A stretch of DNA of 64,000 nt from Flavobacterium poyangense (GCF_011751075.1 NZ_JAALLN010000020.1:1-64000); one strand, 5' to 3'; positions 52,311 through 61,531 are shown, counted from the first letter of the stretch. The notes: a model not told the origin generated them from the letters alone. Made by a program: numbers and translations.

Positions 52311-52577
52311 GGTGGTAAAAGTAAGAATAAAAGTCTGATGATTCAGAAAAAAAATATACTTTTTGGGAGAATTATAACATCTTTTTATTTTTTAATTAAG
52401 GATGGTTTTGTGTAAAAAGTCTTAAGAGAAATCTAAATAGTTGCAGTTATATTTAATTAAAGCAACAGAAAAGAATTGGTTAAGTCAAGTCACCACATAA
52501 AACTTTTACAAAGTAAAAACCAGATTGATAAAAAAGCATTTCAAAATATTCACGAACACACAAAACAAGAAACAAAA

Positions 52578-52650
52578 AAATCCGTTTTTATCCGCGTTTT
52601 CGCCCAGCGAATCCGTAAAATCCGCGTCCCAATACCCGCTCCAATTATCC
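52578..52650. repeat. Dispersed repeat, copy 1 (ATCCGTTTTTATCCGCG family)
   Basis: The text AAATCCGTTTTTATCCGCG followed by TTTTCGCCCAGCGAATCCG, then a further ATCCGCGTCCCAATACCCGC segment, recurs at 60374-60445 and 60549-60620. It carries direct and inverted ATCCGCG modules and ends near CGCTCCAATTAT. The other bases of the 52311-52684 gap show nothing. Confidence 0.8.
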
Positions 52651-52684
52651 GTTTCAAATGACCGCCCTAAAGGACCGTTCCCGT

Positions 52685-53782
52685 TTAAATCAACTCAAAA
52701 CGAAGAGCCTCACTTTCCGCCCCGTTAATGATAATTGATAATTCATGGATCCCCGTATGAAAAACACGGGTAGTAATTATTTTAAAAGACTGATTTCTTT
52801 CGACTTTAATTGACTCCTCCGGCTGATAGATTTTCTCGCTTATCTTAAAGACTTTTTTAGCCAAATATCCTTTCGCTTTTTTGTAATGCACGGCATATTC
52901 TAAGCGAACTGTTTTGGGCTCTTTATTGCCATTTTTTAACTGAAATTGAAACTGTAAATAGTCGCCAATCTTCACAATCGGAGTTTTGATTTCAAAATAC
53001 GAAAGTTCAATATTGGAGCTTTCTAAGCCATAGTGGCTTAAAATTTCTGGATGTCCTTGTTTTAACAAAGTACGACAGCCGTGTTTGATAATTCCGTCGG
53101 TTTCTTTACTGATTCCTTTCCATTGTCCGGCTATTTGGAGTACAATGTCGGGATTGTCTTTGGCAATATCATTTAAACTGTTTGCCACACTTCGGCGCAC
53201 GTATTCTGATGGGTCATTCTTTAAATTTTCCAGAATAGGTAAAATTGAAGCAGGATCTTTTTTCAAAAACGGAATTGCCATAGCCCACGGTAACCTCGAA
53301 CGACTTCCTTCGCTGGCCAATCGTCTCACATGATGATTTTCATGTAAAGACCATTTTAGCATTTCGGCAATCATTTTTTCTTTGTATTTTAGAATAAAAG
53401 GGCGAACAGCAAATTCACAGCTGATAAATTGTGTGATGGATATAAAAGCTTTCGCCGAAGTTTTAAAATCATCCAAACCATATATTTCGATATAATCTGC
53501 AAAAAAGATAAAGGCAAGATTACTGTCGACAAAGTTGTTTTTCTTTAAGTTCTCAATAATTTTATCAATTAGAATAACCGCTTCCGGAAAATTTTGAGGC
53601 ATAAACTGATGAAAAACAACAGTGGTGTGTTTCATGCGTTCTTTCCATTCTTTTTGAGCAAAATCCCCTTCATAAATGGTGTCAATGAATTTTTGTTTGT
53701 CAAATGACGGATGCACCTGAGCAACCGCCTGACCAAAATTTTCATAAAAAGCAACAGAGTATATATCTTTAATTAATCCCAT
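52685..53782 (-). CDS. DNA alkylation repair protein-like (AlkD/HEAT repeat)
   Basis: A 365-residue protein of HEAT-like repeats in the AlkC/AlkD glycosylase superfamily. N-terminal SVAFYENFGQAVAQVHPSFD, the central repeat RRLASEGSRSRLPWAMAIPFL near 160 and SEYVRRSVANSLNDIAKDNPD near 192 match the AlkC-type arrangement. The C-terminal 110 residues form a beta-rich Ig-like domain (YLQFQFQLKNGNKEPKTVRLEYAVHYKKAKG, shown in part). AlkC enzymes remove 3-methyladenine from DNA. Function is inferred from the family; the repair activity of this subgroup is not certain. Confidence 0.85.
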   Translation of the reverse strand: MGLIKDIYSVAFYENFGQAVAQVHPSFDKQKFIDTIYEGDFAQKEWKERMKHTTVVFHQFMPQNFPEAVILIDKIIENLKKNNFVDSNLAFIFFADYIEIYGLDDFKTSAKAFISITQFISCEFAVRPFILKYKEKMIAEMLKWSLHENHHVRRLASEGSRSRLPWAMAIPFLKKDPASILPILENLKNDPSEYVRRSVANSLNDIAKDNPDIVLQIAGQWKGISKETDGIIKHGCRTLLKQGHPEILSHYGLESSNIELSYFEIKTPIVKIGDYLQFQFQLKNGNKEPKTVRLEYAVHYKKAKGYLAKKVFKISEKIYQPEESIKVERNQSFKIITTRVFHTGIHELSIIINGAESEALRFELI

Positions 53783-54371
53783 AATTTTCTTTGATGAGCC
53801 TCAAAGATATTTAATGTGAATTGATTTTTCAGTTCTTTTTGCATTAAGTTTAGCTTGATATTTAAGGTATGAAAATATAGTGTTGAAATTTCTTGTGAGT
53901 AATTGGTTTAAGTAAATAACAGCGTTTTTAGAAATTTTTGAGAGTTGTTTTTTTATAATAGTAATTCTCATAAGATTTAATTCGAAAAAGAGTGGGTAAA
54001 AAAATATTTCTATTAATCGGACTATGAGTATTTAAAATAAGTGAAACGCCTCTTAACGTTTTCAAATCTATGTTTCTATGTGTTATAAAAAATTACGCCC
54101 AATGAGCTAAAGAGTATTTATTTACAGGAGTATTAAAAAAGTAAAAGAATTAAGTTTTTTAATTTTACTTTTCTTAGTTATTAAAAGTGAATTATTCTTA
54201 GTGTAATACCTTTATTGAGTACGGAAAAAGGAACTTAAAAAGTTTTGGAATTTTTAGCTTTTATAGAGTAAGAGCTAGTGTTTTTTTTAGTGTTTTGAAA
54301 TTTTTAGACTTTGTTTCCCTTTCAAATGCCCAAAATATATCCTACTTTAGCATCTTATAAAATTTTAAAAA
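53783..54371. other. 589-bp intergenic region without genes
   Basis: AT-rich, no credible open frame. It holds GTGAAACGCC...TTTCAAATCTATGTTTCTATGTGTTA at 54041-54084, which recurs at 57648-57694 (see the repeat there). A TACTTTAG at about 54341 resembles a -7 box for nadC, but no TTG is found at the right distance. Confidence 0.5.
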
Positions 54372-55229
54372 ATGATTAGCGAAGTACAATTTCAAACCGA
54401 ATTACAACTACTTATTAGTAACGCCATTAGAGAAGATGTTGGTACAGGCGATTATAGTTCGTTGGCTTGTATTCCTGAAGCCGCACACGGTCAGGCTAAG
54501 CTTTTGGTAAAAGATCAGGGTATTATTGCAGGTGTTGCGCTTGCGAAAATGATTTTTGAATACGTGGATCCGACATTAAAAATTAAAACTTTTATAGAAG
54601 ACGGGACACATGTAGAATATGGTGATGTTGTTTTTGAAGTTTCGGGAAGCTCTCGATCTATTTTGAAGTCAGAAAGAGTTGTTTTAAATACCATGCAGCG
54701 TATGTCGGCAATTGCGACAAAAACGGGGCAATATGTTCGTCTTTTAGAAGGAACAGGGGCTAAAATATTAGATACCCGTAAAACCACTCCAAATTTCAGA
54801 GTAGCCGAAAAATGGGCGGTAAAAATCGGAGGAGGTAAAAACCACCGATTCGCGCTTTACGACATGATAATGTTAAAAGACAATCATATTGATTTTGCAG
54901 GCGGAATTACACTTGCCATTAAGAAAACCAAAGACTATCTGAAAGCTAATAATTTAGATTTAAAGATCATTGTAGAAGCGAGAAACTTAGATGAAATTCG
55001 TGAAATTCTATTGAGTAATGGAGTTTACAGAATCCTGATTGATAACTTTAATTATGAGGATACTAAAACGGCAGTACAATTAATCGGTACCAAATGTCAA
55101 ACAGAATCTTCAGGAAATATCAACGAAAAAACCATTCGTGAATATGCTTTATGCGGGGTGAATTACATTTCATCAGGTGCTTTAACGCATTCTGTTTACA
55201 ATATGGATTTGAGTTTGAAGGCTTTTTAA
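54372..55229 (+). CDS. nadC: Nicotinate-nucleotide pyrophosphorylase (carboxylating)
   Basis: Converts quinolinate and PRPP to nicotinate mononucleotide in NAD synthesis. 285 residues, normal. Motifs: AIREDVGTGDYSS near 18, RVVLNTMQRMSAIATKT near 102, LDTRKTTPNFRVAEKWAVKIGG near 140 (PRPP-binding Arg and Lys), HRFALYDMIMLKDNH near 165, IIVEARNLDE, ILIDNFNYED and the C-terminal TESSGNINEKTIREYALCGVNYISSGALTHSV block (shown partly). Complete. A heptamer array follows its stop codon. Confidence 0.98.
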   Translation: MISEVQFQTELQLLISNAIREDVGTGDYSSLACIPEAAHGQAKLLVKDQGIIAGVALAKMIFEYVDPTLKIKTFIEDGTHVEYGDVVFEVSGSSRSILKSERVVLNTMQRMSAIATKTGQYVRLLEGTGAKILDTRKTTPNFRVAEKWAVKIGGGKNHRFALYDMIMLKDNHIDFAGGITLAIKKTKDYLKANNLDLKIIVEARNLDEIREILLSNGVYRILIDNFNYEDTKTAVQLIGTKCQTESSGNINEKTIREYALCGVNYISSGALTHSVYNMDLSLKAF

Positions 55230-55230
55230 G

Positions 55231-55337
55231 GTGAGTTGTGAGATGTGAGATGTGAGATGTGAGTTGTGAGTTGTGAAGAGCTTATCGCACAGTGTTAAAA
55301 ATCTAAAATCAGAAATCTAAAATCTAAAATCTAAAAT
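55231..55337. repeat. Two adjoining heptamer arrays (GTGAGNT and AAATCTA)
   Basis: 55231-55279 reads as seven units of 7 bases: GTGAGTT, three GTGAGAT, two GTGAGTT and GTGAAGA. After about 20 bases, AAATCTA units (one varied to AAATCAG) occupy 55299-55337. It fills the gap between nadC and the YihY gene. Period is exactly 7 in both. Confidence 0.88.
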
Positions 55338-55346
55338 GGTAAAAAT

Positions 55347-56267
55347 ATGTCTCAAGAGATAGAAGATCGGATTGAAAAAATTCCGGTATTGCGTTCTATA
55401 GTCCGGGTTTTTAAAGGAATAAAATTACCTTGGCTAGAGGGGTTTTCTCTGTATGATTTATTGGAGCTCTATACTTTAGGGATTATTGAAGGTGCGTTTT
55501 CTTATCATGCCAGTGCTGTTTCATTCAGTTTTTTTATGGCCTTGTTTCCTTTTGCTTTATTTATTTTAAACTTAATCCCTTTTATCCCGATCGAGGGATT
55601 TCAGGCAGATTTTCTGCAGTTTGTGCATCAGGGCGTGCCTCCAAATACCTATGATGCCATTAGTAAAATTATTAGTGATATTTTAAATAATAGTCATTCC
55701 GGTTTATTGTCTTCCGGATTTTTGCTTTCCACTTTTTTAATGGCTAACGGAATTAATGGAATTCTGAGTGGTTTCGAATCCTCAAAACATGTTTTTGATA
55801 AACGGGGCTTTTTTAGACAATATCTGGTGGCTTTAGCTATTTCGCTGATTATGACCATTATTTTGTTTGTAACGGTTGCGACTATTGTGGTCTTTGAGGT
55901 TTTTATCCAGAAAACAATTATTCAGGATGTATTAAGTGATCGTATTCCGCTTATTATTTGGGGACGATATGTGTTTGTAATATTGATGATTCTGATAACA
56001 TCTTCGCTATTATTGCGTTATGGTACTAAACAATATAATAAAGTGCCGTTTATTAGTATTGGGTCTGTTTTTACGACAGTCTTAATTGTAATATCGTCGT
56101 TCTTTTTTGGGATTTGGGTACTAAAATTCTCAAAATACAACGAACTTTATGGTTCTATTGGGACATTATTAATTCTAATGTTTTACATTTGGATAAACTG
56201 TATGATTCTGCTTTTGGGATTTGAATTGAATGCCACGATCAGAAAATTAAAACAAAAAAACAAATAA
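55347..56267 (+). CDS. YihY/BrkB-family inner-membrane protein
   Basis: A 306-residue polytopic membrane protein with six hydrophobic segments. Family landmarks: GAFSYHASAVSFSFFMALFPFALFIL near 55 (shown partly: SYHASAVSFSFFMALFPF), GLLSSGFLLSTFLMANGINGIL, and NCMILLLGFELNATI near 293. The C-terminal KLKQKNK is cytoplasmic. YihY/BrkB proteins were once annotated as RNase BN; their function is not established. It lies 3 bases before the DUF2147 gene, giving a unit with that gene and the beta-lactamase. Confidence 0.9.
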   Translation: MSQEIEDRIEKIPVLRSIVRVFKGIKLPWLEGFSLYDLLELYTLGIIEGAFSYHASAVSFSFFMALFPFALFILNLIPFIPIEGFQADFLQFVHQGVPPNTYDAISKIISDILNNSHSGLLSSGFLLSTFLMANGINGILSGFESSKHVFDKRGFFRQYLVALAISLIMTIILFVTVATIVVFEVFIQKTIIQDVLSDRIPLIIWGRYVFVILMILITSSLLLRYGTKQYNKVPFISIGSVFTTVLIVISSFFFGIWVLKFSKYNELYGSIGTLLILMFYIWINCMILLLGFELNATIRKLKQKNK

Positions 56268-56270
56268 ATT

Positions 56271-56702
56271 ATGAAAAATTGGATGTTAACGATTGGGGTG
56301 TTTTTTCTAACATTAGGTACAATTCAAAGTCAGACCGTTATTGGAAAATGGAAAACGATTGACGATGAAACAGGTGAGGCAAAATCAATTGTAGAGGTTT
56401 ATGAAAAATCCGGAAAAGTATACGGTAAAATTGTAGAAATACTTCGTGCTGATCACAAGAAAGATGTGTGTGTCAAGTGCGACGGAGCAGAAAAAAACAA
56501 GCCAATTTTAGGTATGAATATTATAAACGGACTTAAAAAAGATGGCAGTGAATATAATGGAGGAACTATTTTGGATCCTACAACAGGTAAGAAATACAAA
56601 TGTTACATCACATTAGAGAATGCTGATAAACTGAAACTACGTGGTTATGTTGGACTTTCGATTATGGGAAGAACACAATATTGGACACGAGTAAAAAATT
56701 AA
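56271..56702 (+). CDS. DUF2147 secreted protein
   Basis: A 143-residue exported protein (signal ending TIQSQTVI). Domain landmarks: VIGKWKTIDDETGEAKSIVEVYEKSGKVYGKIVEI (shown partly: GKWKTIDDETGEAKS), a C-x-x-C pair in VCVKCDGA, LGMNIINGLKKDG, DPTTGKKYKCYI and LRGYVGLSIMGRTQYWTRV. A lipocalin-like barrel is expected. Function unknown. It starts 3 bases after the YihY gene and 25 before the beta-lactamase gene. Confidence 0.92.
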   Translation: MKNWMLTIGVFFLTLGTIQSQTVIGKWKTIDDETGEAKSIVEVYEKSGKVYGKIVEILRADHKKDVCVKCDGAEKNKPILGMNIINGLKKDGSEYNGGTILDPTTGKKYKCYITLENADKLKLRGYVGLSIMGRTQYWTRVKN

Positions 56703-56727
56703 AAATTCATTTTTTCAAATCATAAAA

Positions 56728-57483
56728 ATGCGAAAATTAGGAACAATACTATTTTTCTTAACCATGCTGTCAAGCAGTTTTGGACAAACTAAGAATTCGT
56801 TATTACCCATAAGTCATCTCACAGGTGACTTTTATGTTTATAAAACATTCCATGATTATAATGGAACTCTGATTTCGGCAAATGCCATGTATCTTGTTAC
56901 AACTGATGGCGTTGTGCTGTTCGATGCTCCGTGGGATAAAGAGCAATTTCAACCCTTATTGGATAGTATAAAAGCAAAACACAACAAAAAAGTGATTATG
57001 TGTTTTGCAACACATTCTCATGACGACAGAGCCGGAGGGATAGAATTTTACAGACAAAAAGGAATTAAAACCTATACGGGAAAAGCTACTGATGAAATTC
57101 TAAAGAAAGAGAACAAAGCAAGAGCAGAATTTGTGTTGCCAAATGATACCACATTTACAGTTGGAAAATATAAGTTTGAGGTCTATTATCCCGGTAAAGG
57201 TCATGCGCCGGATAATATTGTAGCTTGGTTTAATAAAGAAAAAGTACTTTATGGTGGTTGTTTTGTAAAGAGTGTTGAAGCAAAAGATTTAGGGTACTTA
57301 GGTGATTCTGATGTAAAAGCATGGGAAAAATCTATTAAGAAGGTACAGACCAAATTTAAACACCCAAAATATATTGTTCCGGGACATGACGATTGGACAG
57401 ATTTGCGATCACTGGATCATACACTGAAATTGGTAAAGAAATACAACGCTGAAAAAAACTCAGGAAAATCGGGTAAAAAGTAA
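56728..57483 (+). CDS. bla: Subclass B1 metallo-beta-lactamase
   Basis: A 251-residue periplasmic zinc enzyme (signal ending SSSFGQTKN) that hydrolyses beta-lactams. All B1 ligands are present: His96, His98, Asp100 (ATHSHDDRAGG), His159 (GKGHAPDN), Cys178 (YGGCFVKS) and His220 (VPGHDDW). Lys181 after the Cys is the B1 substrate-binding Lys. The strand LFDAPWD and the overall length match chromosomal Flavobacterium enzymes of the JOHN/IND type. It is third in a unit with YihY and DUF2147. Context and composition suggest a resident, not mobile, gene; the substrate range is not readable. Confidence 0.93.
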   Translation: MRKLGTILFFLTMLSSSFGQTKNSLLPISHLTGDFYVYKTFHDYNGTLISANAMYLVTTDGVVLFDAPWDKEQFQPLLDSIKAKHNKKVIMCFATHSHDDRAGGIEFYRQKGIKTYTGKATDEILKKENKARAEFVLPNDTTFTVGKYKFEVYYPGKGHAPDNIVAWFNKEKVLYGGCFVKSVEAKDLGYLGDSDVKAWEKSIKKVQTKFKHPKYIVPGHDDWTDLRSLDHTLKLVKKYNAEKNSGKSGKK

Positions 57484-57867
57484 GCTGTTAAATGTGAGAT
57501 GTAAGTTGTGAAAAGTTTGACTTAACACATAGAAAATTAGGTCTTACGCATATAAAAAGAGTTTGTCAAAAGAAGCATATTTGTATTGTGTGGCAAGGCT
57601 ATGAGGTCTTCGATTTCGCTCAGACTGACAATTGAAATTTTAAAGAAGTGAAACGCCTTTTTTTCGTTTGCAAAAGCTATGTTTCTATGTGTTAAAGAAT
57701 AATTTGAATTGAATGAGCTCTCTTAAATTCAGATGAAATGAAACATTCTCCAATGGATTACCGATAATAAAGGGTGTATCTGTTTGTTGGAGTTGTTTGT
57801 TGTTAGAAAAATTAAAGTTGCATAGAGCAGTTAAATCTGTAATTGTTCTGAAATCATAAAAAAATCG
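57484..57867. repeat. 384-bp gap with dispersed repeat copies
   Basis: No gene is seen. GTGAAACGCC...CTATGTTTCTATGTGTTA occurs at 57648-57694, sharing most of its text with 54041-54084. At 57609-57631, TCGATTTCGCTCAGACTGACA is a variant of the TTCGGCT..CTCAGGATGACA units at 22 kb. Short GTGAGAT/GTAAGTT heptamers lie at about 57494-57512. Confidence 0.6.
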
Positions 57868-60318
57868 ATGTATTTTATTGAAGTTATTTTACCGCTTTCC
57901 TTAGCAAAAACCTTTACGTACCGGGTTTCTGAGGCTGAATTTCATTTTATTAAAAAAGGAATGAGGGTGGCGGTGCCTTTTGGTAAAAGCAAGGTGTATA
58001 CGGCATTAGTTCTTGATGTTCATGAAAATGCGCCGACTTTGTATGAGGCCAAAGAAATTCATCAGATTTTAGATGAAAAACCTATTGCTACAGAAACGCA
58101 GATCAAACACTGGCTTTGGGTTGCGGACTATTATATGTGTGGTATCGGTGATGTTTACCGAGGAGCATTTCCGAGCGGATTATTGTTAGAAAGTGAGACG
58201 GTTATTTCGTATAAAACAGATGTTTTAGTAAATCAAAACGAACTTTCTGACGAGGAGTTTTTGATTTATGAAGCTTTACAGCAACAGAGTTCTTTAAAGG
58301 TTCAGGATATCATTTCGATTTTAAATAAAAAAAGTATTTTTCCGGTTCTTCAAAAAATGATCGATAAAAACATCATTGCTTTAGAAGAAGAAATTAAAGA
58401 AGGATACAAACCGAAACTGATTCGCTATGTAAAATTGCACAGCAAGTACGAGACAGACGAAGGTTTGGGACAGTTGTTGGAAGTGCTGAAAAATGCAAAC
58501 AAGCAAAAAGAAATTGTGTTGACTTATTTTCAGTTAACCGCTTCAGAAAAGAAACCGGTTACGGTTAAGAAAATTGTTGAAGCTTCACAATCCTCATCAA
58601 CTGTTGTGAAAGCATTAATTGAAAAAGAGATTTTCGAAGAATATTTTCTGCAACAGGATCGTATTAATTATCAAGGAAAAGCTTCTGAAAATCAATTGCA
58701 ATTAAGTGAAGTTCAGGAAAAAGCCTTTACCGGGATTAAAGAAAATTTTGCAGAGAAAGACGTTTGTCTGCTTCACGGTGTAACCTCAAGCGGTAAAACC
58801 GAAATTTATATAAAATTAATTGAGGAATATTTAGAACTGGGAAAACAGGTTTTGTATTTGCTACCTGAAATCGCCCTTACCACTCAGTTGGTTTCTCGTT
58901 TGAGATTTCATTTTGGGGATAAAATTGCCGTTTTTCATTCTAAGTATAATAATAATGAAAGAGTTGAGGTTTGGAAGCAGGTACTGGAGAATGCAGCTAA
59001 AGCACAGATTGTAATAGGCGCGAGGTCGGCTTTGTTTCTGCCGTTTACTAATTTAGGTTTTTTAATTGTAGACGAAGAGCACGAGCAGACTTTTAAACAA
59101 ACAGATCCTGCGCCGCGATTTCACGCCAGAGATTCGGCTGTTGTATTGGCTAATTTTCATAAAGCGAAAGTCTTGTTGGGATCTGCAACGCCAAGTATAG
59201 AAACCTATTTTAATACGCAAAGCCAAAAATACGGTTTGGTGTCACTTACCGAGCGTTACAATAATGTTCGAATGCCGGAAATTGTTCTGGTTGATTTAAA
59301 AGACAAGCATTTCAGAAAAAGAATGACGGGGCATTTTAGTGATCTTCTGATTGAAGAGATAGCGGAAGCCTTAATGTTGGGCGAACAGGTAATTTTGTTT
59401 CAAAACAGACGCGGATATTCGCCTGTAATAGAATGTCTTACTTGTGGACACGTTCCGCATTGCCAACAGTGCGATGTGAGTCTTACATTTCACAAACATA
59501 AAAATCAGTTGCGCTGTCATTATTGTGGGTATTCGATTGCCAAACCTACACATTGTCATGCCTGTTCGAGTATTGATCTGACCACAAAAGGTTTTGGTAC
59601 CGAACAAATCGAACAAGAATTAGGAGTTCTTTTTCCGAAGGCCAAAATCGGAAGAATGGATCAGGATACAACCCGTGGTAAATTTGGTTTTGAAAAAATT
59701 ATTGATACGTTTAAAAACAGAGAAGTAGATATTTTGGTAGGAACTCAAATGCTGGCCAAAGGTTTAGATTTTGACAATGTGAGCCTGGTTGGAATTATGA
59801 ATGCCGATAATATGTTGCATCATCCTGATTTCAGGGCTTTCGAGCGTAGTTTTCAGATGATGACTCAGGTGGCGGGTAGGGCCGGAAGAGCAGAGAAACA
59901 AGGAAAAGTGGTTATTCAGACCTATAATCCAAACCATAATACAATTCAGCAGGTAACAACCAATAATTATATAGGTATGTACAAGGAGCAATTATACGAT
60001 CGTCAGATCTATAAATATCCGCCCTATTTTAGAATTATCAAACTGACTTTGAAGCATCGTGATTTTGATAAGCTCAAAGAAGGTTCAATGTGGTTGTATC
60101 AGGTTTTAAGTCAAAACTTGAATATGCCGGTACTTGGCCCTGAGGAGCCTGCAATAAACAGGATAAGAAATGAGTACATAAGAACGATCTTAATTAAAAT
60201 CCCGCAAAATCTGCCCTTAGGGACTACCAAAAAAACGATCCAGAAAATGCTTAATAGTTTTGAAGCCGTTGCGCAATACCGATCTATAAAAGTGACGATA
60301 AACGTGGATTTTTATTGA
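57868..60318 (+). CDS. priA: Primosomal protein N' (replication restart helicase PriA)
   Basis: An 816-residue 3'-5' helicase that reloads the replisome at stalled forks. Order: 3'BD domain (YFIEVILPLSLAKTFTYRV near 2), winged helix region, Walker A GVTSSGKTEIY near 304, DEEH motif (LIVDEEHEQTFKQ) near 405, the zinc-binding cysteines CLTCGHVPHCQQCD and CHYCGYSIAKPTHCHACSS near 525-570, helicase motif VGTQMLAKGLDFDNV near 625, and QVAGRAGRAEKQGKVVIQT near 670. Complete. Three dispersed repeats follow. Confidence 0.98.
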   Translation: MYFIEVILPLSLAKTFTYRVSEAEFHFIKKGMRVAVPFGKSKVYTALVLDVHENAPTLYEAKEIHQILDEKPIATETQIKHWLWVADYYMCGIGDVYRGAFPSGLLLESETVISYKTDVLVNQNELSDEEFLIYEALQQQSSLKVQDIISILNKKSIFPVLQKMIDKNIIALEEEIKEGYKPKLIRYVKLHSKYETDEGLGQLLEVLKNANKQKEIVLTYFQLTASEKKPVTVKKIVEASQSSSTVVKALIEKEIFEEYFLQQDRINYQGKASENQLQLSEVQEKAFTGIKENFAEKDVCLLHGVTSSGKTEIYIKLIEEYLELGKQVLYLLPEIALTTQLVSRLRFHFGDKIAVFHSKYNNNERVEVWKQVLENAAKAQIVIGARSALFLPFTNLGFLIVDEEHEQTFKQTDPAPRFHARDSAVVLANFHKAKVLLGSATPSIETYFNTQSQKYGLVSLTERYNNVRMPEIVLVDLKDKHFRKRMTGHFSDLLIEEIAEALMLGEQVILFQNRRGYSPVIECLTCGHVPHCQQCDVSLTFHKHKNQLRCHYCGYSIAKPTHCHACSSIDLTTKGFGTEQIEQELGVLFPKAKIGRMDQDTTRGKFGFEKIIDTFKNREVDILVGTQMLAKGLDFDNVSLVGIMNADNMLHHPDFRAFERSFQMMTQVAGRAGRAEKQGKVVIQTYNPNHNTIQQVTTNNYIGMYKEQLYDRQIYKYPPYFRIIKLTLKHRDFDKLKEGSMWLYQVLSQNLNMPVLGPEEPAINRIRNEYIRTILIKIPQNLPLGTTKKTIQKMLNSFEAVAQYRSIKVTINVDFY

Positions 60319-60373
60319 AATAAGGGTGCAAAGAAACAAAGGTGCAAAGGGACAAAGGTATATAGGAATAAAA

Positions 60374-60620
60374 AAAATCCGTTTTTATCCGCGTTTTCAC
60401 AAAGTGAACTCGTGTTATCCGCGCCCAAATAGCCGCTCCAATATGACTGGGTCTCAATAATCAATACGAAAACTGGAACATTGCAGATAGTTTGGAATAA
60501 GTTACAAAGGGATTAAGATGCAAAGTAATAAAGTAGCAAAAGGAATAAAGAATCCGTTTTTATCCGCGTTTTCACAAGGTGAATCCGCGTTATCCGCGTC
60601 CAAAAACTGCCCCTATAATC
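60374..60620. repeat. Dispersed repeat, copies 2 and 3 (ATCCGTTTTTATCCGCG family)
   Basis: Copies at 60374-60445 and 60549-60620 share AATCCGTTTTTATCCGCG, TTTTCACAA(A/G)GTGAA and TTATCCGCG(C/T)CC(A/C)AA with each other, and most of the text with 52578-52650. The 100 bases between them are unique text. The 336-bp gap from 60319 to 60654 holds no gene. Confidence 0.82.
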
Positions 60621-60654
60621 GGTATTAAAATAGGGGTGAGTAAATAGTTTCAAG

Positions 60655-61353
60655 CTAAGAAGAAGTAGAAAGAGCCTTTACCAGATCTTCTTTTTTGTTT
60701 CGACTTAAAGGAATTTTTGTAATTCCGATTTCTGCAAATTTGCTGTTAAATCGTTCTACTTTATCGATATTAATAATATAGGACTTGTGTACGCGAATAA
60801 ATTTGTCTTTTGATAAATCATTTTCAAAAGATTTCATTGTAGAAAGTACCAGATTACTGTCGTCTTCGGTAACTACTCTTACGTAATCTCCAAAAGCTTC
60901 AATCCATTTGATTTTTGCAGTAAAAATTTTAAGTTTCTTAAGGTTACTTTTAATGAAAATATGTTCGCCTTCTTCTTCTTTTACTTCTTTTTTAAGCAGA
61001 TGCATGTCAATGGCTCTTTTTACGGAAGCATTAAAACGGTCTACAGCAATAGGTTTCTGAAGATAATCGGTCGCATCATAGTCAAAGGCTTTTAAAGCGT
61101 ATTCGGCTTTAGAAGTAATAAATATAATTTGCGGTTTGGATTTTAGTCCGTCAAGGAAGTCAAAACCATTAATAACAGGCATTTCAATATCAAGAAATAT
61201 TAAATCTATATTATTTAGAGAGATACAACTTTTGGCTTCAATTGCGTTCGAAAAATCACCGATTAAATGTAAACCCGGATGATTATTGACTAGTTTAGCA
61301 ATAATTGTCCTTTGTATAGAACTATCATCTACAACAACACAGTTTAGTTTCAT
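60655..61353 (-). CDS. LytTR-family response regulator
   Basis: A 232-residue regulator. The receiver domain (1-120) has the phosphoacceptor Asp55 in LIFLDIEMP, the N-terminal acidic pair VVVDDSS, the switch Thr in IFITSKAEYAL and the Lys in DYLQKPIAVDRF. The LytTR DNA-binding domain (about 135-228) contains WIEAFGDYVRVVTEDD, FIRVHKSYIINIDKVERF and IPLSRNKKEDL. No partner histidine kinase is adjacent, so it is an orphan in this window. It is divergent from the rpsF operon, sharing a 178-bp region. Confidence 0.93.
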   Translation of the reverse strand: MKLNCVVVDDSSIQRTIIAKLVNNHPGLHLIGDFSNAIEAKSCISLNNIDLIFLDIEMPVINGFDFLDGLKSKPQIIFITSKAEYALKAFDYDATDYLQKPIAVDRFNASVKRAIDMHLLKKEVKEEEGEHIFIKSNLKKLKIFTAKIKWIEAFGDYVRVVTEDDSNLVLSTMKSFENDLSKDKFIRVHKSYIINIDKVERFNSKFAEIGITKIPLSRNKKEDLVKALSTSS

Positions 61354-61469
61354 AACATTTAAATTTAGAATAAATTCAGGATAGCAATAGTAAATATATT
61401 ATATTTTTGGTTAAAAAACTAAAATTAGGCTTTATTTTTTGTTTTACAACGAATAAATGTAAAAAAGTG

Positions 61470-61499
61470 TTGGATATATAAATAGAATGATTACTTTTG
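61470..61499 (+). promoter_or_regulatory. Bacteroidota-type promoter of the rpsF operon
   Basis: TTG at 61470-61472 is followed after 19 bases by TACTTTTG at 61492-61499, an exact TAnnTTTG -7 box. It lies 32 bases before the rpsF ATG. This is the best promoter match in the window. Confidence 0.85.
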
Positions 61500-61531
61500 C
61501 AGCCAATTTTTAACAAATAAATATTGTATTT

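Noticed and set aside
55231..55337. Heptamer arrays as a CRISPR array
   Set aside because: Units are 7 bases with no spacers, and no cas genes occur in the window.
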